Made by a program: the position numbers and the translations under genes
Assembly: GCA_900457075.1 (NCBI GenBank)
Contig: UGYN01000002.1
Location: 4,526,001 to 4,590,000 of the forward strand
Length of the DNA stretch: 64,000 bases
From: Serratia quinivorans
Lineage (GTDB): Bacteria > Pseudomonadota > Gammaproteobacteria > Enterobacterales > Enterobacteriaceae
Reading direction: 5' to 3'
Notes under the pieces: model-generated
Database searches by the model: none
Told to the model about the DNA's origin: nothing
What the model saw: the letters and a program-made list of their open reading frames with translations, nothing else
In this document: piece after piece, positions 58,884-64,000 of the stretch
Layout: every line of letters begins with the position of its first letter
Position numbering within the stretch: position 1 is the stretch's first letter

Positions 58884-59006
58884 TACCCGTCGTCTTTCAA
58901 GCTGCAGCGTTGTTACCTGCACTCACACACCCCAGTCACTTACTTAAGTAAGCTCCTGGGGATGCGTGAGCTGGGCGCCTAGCTGCAGCATGAAATCCAT
59001 AGGGTA
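58884..59006. repeat. Palindromic repeat element after flgL
   Basis: 123 bp with inverted ends TACCC/GGGTA and GCTGCAGC arms. The core folds as CCCCAG...CTGGGG with a CTTACTTAAGTAAG centre. It starts at the base after the flgL stop and is related to 55945-56073. A MITE-like, non-coding repeat. Confidence 0.8.
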
Positions 59007-59170
59007 TGTTAATGAAACATCTCCGTTAGTTAGGGCGCAGCATGCAGCGCGCCTACAGAATGAATGGCAATAATAAACATCCGTTGTGAAGTCATGGCGG
59101 GTCACTAATTGGGTGTGCTTAGAAAACTCTATCTCTGTAGAGCATTCTTGAAACCGGGCGCACTTTTTTG
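59007..59170 (+). ncRNA. Possible small RNA or 3' UTR between flgL and its terminator
   Basis: No gene. It includes a REP-like palindrome (59031-59055) and a short CTCTA/TAGAG hairpin, and runs into a strong terminator (59171-59218). E. coli makes a small RNA, FlgO, from the flgL 3' UTR, so an analogous RNA is possible here. There is no sequence match to support it beyond position. Confidence 0.3.
59031..59055. repeat. REP-like palindrome downstream of flgL
   Basis: GGGCGC-AGCATGCA-GCGC(G)CC, nearly the same as the palindrome at 27065-27089. Confidence 0.55.
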
Positions 59171-59218
59171 GCACGTCACTCTTTCCCCCACGAAGGTTCG
59201 AGTGACGTGCTTTTTTTT
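59171..59218 (+). terminator. Strong rho-independent terminator
   Basis: GCACGTCACTC (59171-59181) pairs perfectly with GAGTGACGTGC (59200-59210) around an 18-base loop, followed by eight T (59211-59218). On the plus strand it should end the flgKL transcript or a short RNA starting after flgL. Confidence 0.88.
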
Positions 59219-59277
59219 CGCCTGATTTAACGTCGGGAAACGTTTAAATATTCAGGCGGGAAGGGAGGTAACACCAG

Positions 59278-59300
59278 AGGCTATATTTTATTTATAGCCT
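59278..59300 (-). terminator. Hairpin after the Sra-like gene
   Basis: AGGCTATA (59278-59285) and TATAGCCT (59293-59300) form an 8-bp stem 6 bases after the small gene on the minus strand. The T-run is lacking, so termination is possible but weak. Confidence 0.4.
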
Positions 59301-59305
59301 GGCTG

Positions 59306-59437
59306 TTATTTTTTCTTTTTCACCATGGTCCATTTTTCACCGTTCGGTGAAGAGGATAGTGAAATTTGAATACGGTTGGTTGCCCAGTGCGCCATGCCTA
59401 AGGCTCTGCGTGCTCTTCGGTTGGTTTTCGCTTTCAT
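59306..59437 (-). CDS. Small basic protein resembling stationary-phase ribosome-associated protein Sra
   Basis: 43 codons from ATG 59437, with CAGGAG 7 bases upstream, a near-ideal ribosome binding site. The product begins MKAKTNRRARRALGMAHWAT and ends in KKKK. The NR-x-AR-x2-LG-x2-H-x3-N pattern follows E. coli Sra (RpsV, 45 residues; NRQARHILGLDH). Very basic, with no signal peptide. Sra-type proteins bind the 30S subunit in stationary phase. Lies alone between flgL and fliR with a long AT-rich leader. Assignment is from the short N-terminal match only. Confidence 0.65.
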   Translation of the reverse strand: MKAKTNRRARRALGMAHWATNRIQISLSSSPNGEKWTMVKKKK

Positions 59438-59804
59438 TTCTGTGCTCCTGAGGGTAGAGGTAAAACCGCAGATAATAAATATGCCTGTCCCGCCGGCTGA
59501 CCCCGGTGAGAAAGTATTTTTATCCCTGCAGATGATGGATGTCAGAGTTTTTATTTAACTTCCCTGTGCGTTATTTAATATTTAAATTCACTCCTTTATT
59601 TTATTTTTCGACGGCTGTTTTTACTGATGGCTTTATATTTAACAAGGCCATTCTAAGGTGGGTGTTTTATTATTCAAGGCAATAACAATAATCGAAGCCA
59701 AATCGTGTTAATTTGGATTTTTCAACTTTTTATAGCGAGAAAGGGATTTTACTGCCAGTTTGTCCGGCGAGGTGCGGCCGTTAAGCCGCACTAATGGGGT
59801 AACG
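59438..59804. promoter_or_regulatory. AT-rich leader region of the Sra-like gene and fliR 3' end
   Basis: 367 bp with no further gene seen. A GTGCGGC/GCCGCAC stem (59772-59778 and 59785-59791) just after fliR may end the fliLMNOPQR message. The rest is AT-rich and probably holds the promoter of the small gene; I cannot place it. Confidence 0.5.
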
Positions 59805-60587
59805 CTAGGGGGTCATGCTGCCAATCACATCGGCCAGCCTGTCGAAGAACTCACCGAACAGGTGCTCACAAAACGGCGCCAGCATCGGCATCATCATGCC
59901 AATGGTCATAATGCCGATGGTCATGGTGACCGGAAAACCGATGACGAATACCGACAGTTGCGGCGTCATACGGTTGAGCAGGCCGAGCGTCATGTTCAGC
60001 GTCAGCAACAGGCAAATCAGCGGCAGCGCCAACATCATGCCGTTGATGAAAATCAGCGAACCGGCCTGGGTCAGTGCCAGAAAACCGTTGCCGTTGAGCG
60101 GCTCGGCCTGGATAGGCAGGGTATGGAAGCTGTCGACCAGCAGGGAAATCAACCACAGATGGCCGTTAAAACTGAGGAACAGCAGCATTGCCAGCAGGTT
60201 GAGCAGCCGCGCCAGCACCGGGGTGTTCGGCCCGCCGCTGGGGTCAAAGAAGGTGGCGAACGACAGACCCATCTGCATGCCGATCACTTCGCCGGCCAGG
60301 CGTATTGCCGCGAAGGCGAACTGCATGGTCAGCCCCAGCGCCACGCCGATCAGGATTTGCTGTGCGGCCAGCCATAGCCCGGCGGCGGAGAAGATAGGGA
60401 CGGTACTGACGGGTAATCCAGGGGCGATCAGGATCACGATCAGTCCGCCCAGACCGATCTTCACCTTCTTGCTGATTTGTTTTTCGCTGAACACCGGCGC
60501 GGTGCTGATCAGCGCCAGAATGCGCAACAGCGGCCAGAAATATTGGCTAAGCCAGACGCCGAACTGCGCGCTGTCAAATGTGAGCAT
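59805..60587 (-). CDS. fliR: Flagellar export apparatus protein FliR
   Basis: Inner-membrane export-gate subunit, 260 residues with about six hydrophobic spans. [37 protein letters not shown] and [14 protein letters not shown] are typical. Two bp after fliQ. Last gene of the fliLMNOPQR operon. Confidence 0.97.
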   Translation of the reverse strand: MLTFDSAQFGVWLSQYFWPLLRILALISTAPVFSEKQISKKVKIGLGGLIVILIAPGLPVSTVPIFSAAGLWLAAQQILIGVALGLTMQFAFAAIRLAGEVIGMQMGLSFATFFDPSGGPNTPVLARLLNLLAMLLFLSFNGHLWLISLLVDSFHTLPIQAEPLNGNGFLALTQAGSLIFINGMMLALPLICLLLTLNMTLGLLNRMTPQLSVFVIGFPVTMTIGIMTIGMMMPMLAPFCEHLFGEFFDRLADVIGSMTP

Positions 60588-60589
60588 GG

Positions 60590-60859
60590 TTAACCAATCA
60601 GATTCGGCAGGTTGGTGAACAGCGTGCGCATATAGTCCAGCAGCAGGTTGAGCATCCAGGGGCCGGCAATCACGATGGTGGCGACCACCGCCAGAATTTT
60701 GGGGATAAACGACAACGTCATTTCGTTGATCTGGGTGGCGGCCTGCAGCAGGCTAACCACCAGACCGCTGATCAAGGCAGCGAGCAGCATCGGGGCCGCC
60801 AGCGCCAGCGCCACTTTCATCGCTTCGGTGCCCAGCGCCATTACGGATTCAGGGGTCAT
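60590..60859 (-). CDS. fliQ: Flagellar export apparatus protein FliQ
   Basis: 89 residues, the same as E. coli, with two membrane spans forming a hairpin. [20 protein letters not shown] and [17 protein letters not shown] are conserved. 12 bp after fliP. Confidence 0.97.
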   Translation of the reverse strand: MTPESVMALGTEAMKVALALAAPMLLAALISGLVVSLLQAATQINEMTLSFIPKILAVVATIVIAGPWMLNLLLDYMRTLFTNLPNLIG

Positions 60860-60871
60860 CGGCGGCTCCGG

Positions 60872-61696
60872 TTATGAATAGAAACTTTGTGCCAGCGAGC
60901 CAAGCAGCAACTGCCAGCCATCCACCAACACAAACAACATCAGTTTGAACGGCAGCGAGATAGTCGCCGGGGGCACCATCATCATCCCCAACGCCATCAG
61001 CACGCTGGCGACCACCAGATCGATAATCAGGAACGGAATAAACACCGTGAAGCCAATTTGGAATGCGGTTTTCAGCTCGCTGGTAACGTAAGCCGGCAGT
61101 AGAATACGCATCGGCACCGCTTCCGGACCGGCCAGTGGCGGCAGGTTAGCGAGCTTGGCGTACAGGGCCAAATCGGTTTCACGCGTCTGGCGCAGCATAA
61201 ATTCGCGCAGCGGCTGCGAGCCTTTATCCATTGCCACGTCCAGGCTGATTTTGTCCTGGCTGAACGGCAGGTAGGCATCCTGATAGACCTTGTCGAATAC
61301 CGGCGACATGATGAAAAAGGTCAGAAACAGCGCCAGACCCAGCATCACCTGATTCGGTGGAGCGGAAGGGGTGCCCAGCGCGTTGCGCAATAGCCCGAGT
61401 ACGATGATGATACGGGTGAAACTGGTCATCATCAGCAGCATCGCAGGCAGGAAACTGAGCGAGGTCAGCAGCACCAGCGTTTGCACCGGCAGCGACCAGC
61501 TTTGGCCGCCGCCCGCCAGTGGTTGGCTGATAAGCCCAGGTAATTGCGCGAAAGCCGCTGGGCATGCCAGCAGCAGGGCAGTGGCCAGGAGGTGTTTTCC
61601 CCTCACCCGGCAGGAGAGGGGGAAGATGGTGGCCTTCTGGCAATCCGCGCCGAGGGGGGCAATAGCCGGGGATGCTGATTGTTGAGTGTGAGTCAT
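60872..61696 (-). CDS. fliP: Flagellar export apparatus protein FliP with extended N-terminus
   Basis: Export-gate core subunit. 274 residues, against 245 in E. coli. From [20 protein letters not shown] onward it matches E. coli closely, including [18 protein letters not shown] and the complete C-terminal half. The extra N-terminal stretch ([20 protein letters not shown] onward) precedes the usual hydrophobic signal [15 protein letters not shown]. Part of it is encoded by a REP-like palindrome (61595-61624). The ATG overlaps the fliO stop (ATGA), which supports this start, though a GTG inside the palindrome (about 61605) would give normal length. Confidence 0.94.
   Translation of the reverse strand: MTHTQQSASPAIAPLGADCQKATIFPLSCRVRGKHLLATALLLACPAAFAQLPGLISQPLAGGGQSWSLPVQTLVLLTSLSFLPAMLLMMTSFTRIIIVLGLLRNALGTPSAPPNQVMLGLALFLTFFIMSPVFDKVYQDAYLPFSQDKISLDVAMDKGSQPLREFMLRQTRETDLALYAKLANLPPLAGPEAVPMRILLPAYVTSELKTAFQIGFTVFIPFLIIDLVVASVLMALGMMMVPPATISLPFKLMLFVLVDGWQLLLGSLAQSFYS
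61595..61624. repeat. REP-like inverted repeat inside the fliP signal region
   Basis: TTCCCCTC (61597-61604) and GAGGGGGAA (61615-61623) flank a CCCGG-GCAGG core. It resembles the common intergenic repeats with GGGAGAGGG and GGGTGAGGG arms in proteobacteria, but here lies in coding sequence. Confidence 0.55.
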
Positions 61697-62103
61697 GCCG
61701 ATTTTTCCGGACGTTTCAGAACTTTTTGCATCAGTTGGCGAAAATCAGCCGGCGCTGCGCTGTCGGTTGTGCTGCTATCTTGCGCTTGCGCAGGGACAGG
61801 CATGGTATGCAGCGGGGTGATTTGCTGGGCGGTGACGCCCAGTACCAGCAAGGTGTTGTCCACCTCGACCACCACCACGCGCTCACGCTGACCGACCTGG
61901 CAACTGGCCCGCAGGTTTAACAGCTTGCTGTTGCGTGCCTGTGGGGCGAACCCCAATCGGCGAAACAGCCAGCCGGCCAGCAGGATCAGCAGCAGGATCC
62001 CGCCGAGTGCGGTACTGACCTGCGTCAGCACCGAACCGGCCGGTAACGCCGGCGTGGCGGGTTGCAAGGTGCCCTGACCGGGCGCGGTGGCGTTTGGGTT
62101 CAT
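61693..62103 (-). CDS. fliO: Flagellar export assembly protein FliO
   Basis: Bitopic membrane protein that stabilises FliP during gate assembly. 136 residues. One span (about 31-48, [15 protein letters not shown]), then the cytoplasmic domain with [20 protein letters not shown] and [11 protein letters not shown]. Overlaps fliP by 4 bp and fliN by 1 bp. Confidence 0.93.
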   Translation of the reverse strand: MNPNATAPGQGTLQPATPALPAGSVLTQVSTALGGILLLILLAGWLFRRLGFAPQARNSKLLNLRASCQVGQRERVVVVEVDNTLLVLGVTAQQITPLHTMPVPAQAQDSSTTDSAAPADFRQLMQKVLKRPEKSA

Positions 62104-62516
62104 CAGCGGCTCAGGCGGCGCATACGTTCGGATGGGGTAATGATGTCGGTGATGCGCACGCCGAATTTGTCGGCCACCACCACCACTTCGCCCTGGGCAA
62201 TCAGATAACCGTTGATCATGATATCCAGGGGTTCACCCGCCAACCCGTCCAACGCCACGACAGAGCCTTGCGACAGGCGCAGCAGCTCCTTGATGGTCAT
62301 TTTGGTGCGGCCCAGTTCGACGGTCAGTTTGACCGGGATATCCAGGATCAGATCGATATCCTGCAGGCTACCGCTGGCATCCTGCGGTTCCAGCGATTTG
62401 AATACCGCGTCGCTGGCAGAGGTTTTGTCGGTGGCAAGCTGCTCGTTAAACGCGTCAGCCCACAGGTCGTCCACGGATTCCTTTCCTTCGCCAGACGGTT
62501 GCTTAGGATCACTCAT
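62103..62516 (-). CDS. fliN: Flagellar motor switch protein FliN
   Basis: C-ring subunit, 137 residues, the same as E. coli. The N-terminal acidic part is followed by the SpoA-like domain: DIDLILDIPVKLTVELGRTK, LRLSQGSVVALDGLAGEPLD and VVADKFGVRI. ATGA overlap with fliM and TGATG overlap with fliO. Confidence 0.97.
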   Translation of the reverse strand: MSDPKQPSGEGKESVDDLWADAFNEQLATDKTSASDAVFKSLEPQDASGSLQDIDLILDIPVKLTVELGRTKMTIKELLRLSQGSVVALDGLAGEPLDIMINGYLIAQGEVVVVADKFGVRITDIITPSERMRRLSR

Positions 62517-63514
62517 TTGGGCTGTTCCTCACTCAGGGCATTCAAAATAGGGTTAATCAAATGTTCAACACGCAGGGCGTACTGCCCGTTTAACGTGCCG
62601 TATTGGCTGGTTAGCACCGGTACGCCATCCACGTGGGCGATCAGGCGATCCGGTTTATCAATCGGTAATACGTCACCCGGCTGCAGCTTCAGGATTTTTG
62701 ACAGCCGCATCGGGATATCGACGAAGTTGGCAATCAGCTCCAGTTCGGAATGCTGCACCTGTTTCACCAGCGTTTCGCGCCAGTGGCTGTCCTCCTGCCG
62801 TGAATTTTCCAGCGGCGGGTTGGTCAGCAGTTCGCGCAGTGGCTCGATCATCGCGAACGGAATACAGATGTTGAATTCACCGCTCAGCGCGCCGATTTCC
62901 ACCTGGAACGGCGTGGTGACCACAATGTCATTCGGCGAGGTGGTGATATTGGTGAATTTCACCTGCATTTCGGCGCGCACGTATTCCACGTTGATCTTGT
63001 AAATCGCGCTCCAGGCATCGCCGTAAGCATCCAGCGCCAGACGCAGCATGCGCTTGATCACCCGCTGCTCGGTGGGGGTGAATTCGCGACCTTCCACTTT
63101 GGTCGGAAAGCGGCCGTCGCCACCGAACAGGTTATCGACCGCGATAAACACCAGGCTCGGCGCGAACACGAACAGCGCGGTACCGCGCAGCGGGTTCAGG
63201 TGCACCAGGTTGAGGTTGGTGGGCACCGGCAGGTTGCGGGCAAATTCGTGGTACGGCTGAATTTTGATCGGGCCGACGGTAATGTCCGGGCTGCGACGCA
63301 GCAGGTTGAATAACCCCATGCGGAACTGCCGGGCAAAACGTTCGTTGATGATTTCCAGCGCGTGCAGACGCTCGCGCACCACGCGGCGCTGGGTAGTCGG
63401 ATCGTACGGCTTGACCTCGCTCTCGTTGCTGGTGACCGCGACGGGTTCATCTCCCGCGCTGTCGCCGTTGAGCAAGGCGTCGATCTCTGCCTGTGAAAGA
63501 ATGCTGTCGCCCAT
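62513..63514 (-). CDS. fliM: Flagellar motor switch protein FliM
   Basis: CheY-P-binding switch subunit, 333 residues. The N-terminal CheY-binding helix is DSILSQAEIDALLNGDS. The middle domain has SLVFIAVDNLFGGDGRFPTK, and the C-terminal SpoA domain has LQPGDVLPIDKPD. Five bp after fliL. Confidence 0.97.
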   Translation of the reverse strand: MGDSILSQAEIDALLNGDSAGDEPVAVTSNESEVKPYDPTTQRRVVRERLHALEIINERFARQFRMGLFNLLRRSPDITVGPIKIQPYHEFARNLPVPTNLNLVHLNPLRGTALFVFAPSLVFIAVDNLFGGDGRFPTKVEGREFTPTEQRVIKRMLRLALDAYGDAWSAIYKINVEYVRAEMQVKFTNITTSPNDIVVTTPFQVEIGALSGEFNICIPFAMIEPLRELLTNPPLENSRQEDSHWRETLVKQVQHSELELIANFVDIPMRLSKILKLQPGDVLPIDKPDRLIAHVDGVPVLTSQYGTLNGQYALRVEHLINPILNALSEEQPK

Positions 63515-63519
63515 AGTGA

Positions 63520-64000
63520 TTACCGCAGTATGAAGGCGGTGAACAGCACGTCGCTGACCACCTGCTTCGGTTGTCCTTTAACCAGCGGCGGGCTAAGTAC
63601 GTCCTTAATCTGCGCCACCAATTGCTGTTTCCCTTGTTCACTGCTCAACTGACCCGCCTCCTGACGGGACAGCAGCATCAGCAGACGGCTGCGCACCTCC
63701 GGCAGAAAATCGTTCAGTTGGCGGCGGGTGTTCTCGTCCGGCAAGCGTAATGTCAGGCCGATGTACAACACGCGATCGGGGTTGTTATCCGGCGTCATCA
63801 GATTGACGGTAAAGGTGTCCAGCGGCATAAACACCGGTGCGGCCGGAGGTTGCGGTTTGTCTGCGGGCTGTGCGCCATTCTGGTGCTGTTTAAGCTGCCA
63901 CCAGCTGTAGCCGGCTGCGCCGCAGGCGAGCAGGGTAATCAACACCAGCAGGTAAGCCAGTAGCGGACGTTTTTTTGAGGCTGTTGGAAGGGAGTTCTGA
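63520..64000 (-). CDS. fliL: Flagellar basal-body protein FliL (5' end outside window)
   Basis: Membrane protein that associates with the stators. 159 codons plus stop are visible and the frame is open at the right edge, with the reading [20 protein letters not shown]. It has one span (about 13-35 of the visible part), a Pro/Gln-rich segment, and the periplasmic domain [28 protein letters not shown] and LFTAFILR at the end. Only the first few codons should be missing. Internal GTG starts would cut the membrane span and are rejected. Confidence 0.95.
   Translation of the reverse strand, partial: QNSLPTASKKRPLLAYLLVLITLLACGAAGYSWWQLKQHQNGAQPADKPQPPAAPVFMPLDTFTVNLMTPDNNPDRVLYIGLTLRLPDENTRRQLNDFLPEVRSRLLMLLSRQEAGQLSSEQGKQQLVAQIKDVLSPPLVKGQPKQVVSDVLFTAFILR

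Noticed and set aside
59190..59210. tRNA-like GGTTCGA motif near the terminator
   Set aside because: No acceptor, D or anticodon arms fit around it; the bases belong to the terminator loop and stem.

Overview
The window reads as chromosome of a Serratia-like enterobacterium. The flagellar and chemotaxis proteins are collinear with, and very close in length and motifs to, those of E. coli and Salmonella. The GC-rich coding style and the arrangement of the type VI secretion (T6SS) genes, with a PpkA/PppA/Fha phosphorylation module, fit Serratia best. This is inference from recognised sequences; no database search was run.

Layout. (1) 1-24.6 kb, minus strand: one long T6SS cluster. In transcription order it holds a possible small ORF, a lipoprotein, tssJ, tssK, tssL, tssM, tagF, tssA, tssB, tssC, hcp, fha, pppA, a periplasmic protein (RtkS candidate), tagJ, tssE, tssF, tssG, clpV and ppkA (cut by the left edge). 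No vgrG, PAAR or effector gene is present. (2) 24.6-29.1 kb: a spacer block with an AT-rich gap, a LysR regulator divergent from pcp, curA, uspC and a Hha/Cnu-type gene. (3) 29.05-30.4 kb: a 1.4 kb AT-rich region upstream of flhDC with a perfect-stem hairpin, a consensus sigma-28 promoter with no gene behind it, and a near-perfect CRP site. (4) 30.4-46.4 kb, plus strand: flhDC, motAB, cheAW, two chemoreceptor genes, cheRBYZ, flhBAE. (5) 46.4-58.9 kb: an orphan HTH antitoxin-like gene, flgN, flgM and flgA (minus), then flgBCDEFGHIJ and flgKL (plus). (6) 58.9-64 kb: a non-coding stretch with repeats, a strong terminator and a 43-codon Sra-like gene, then fliL(partial)MNOPQR on the minus strand.

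How it works together. The T6SS genes encode the membrane complex (TssJLM), baseplate (TssEFGK), sheath (TssBC), tube (Hcp), recycling ATPase (ClpV) and a kinase/phosphatase/FHA switch. FlhDC, fed by cAMP-CRP, turns on the flagellar genes. FlgM and sigma-28 control the late genes; near-consensus sigma-28 sites are visible before the first chemoreceptor, flgM and flgK.

The most unusual point is damage: tssC, flgI, flgJ and flgL are each broken by a one-base indel although the rest of each protein is well conserved. Either the source sequence has indel errors or the strain carries several inactivated motility and T6SS genes. I found no convincing wholly new system. The best candidates for something undescribed are the orphan sigma-28 promoter upstream of flhDC, the flgL 3' region, and the short genes at 24.3-24.6 kb and 59.3 kb.
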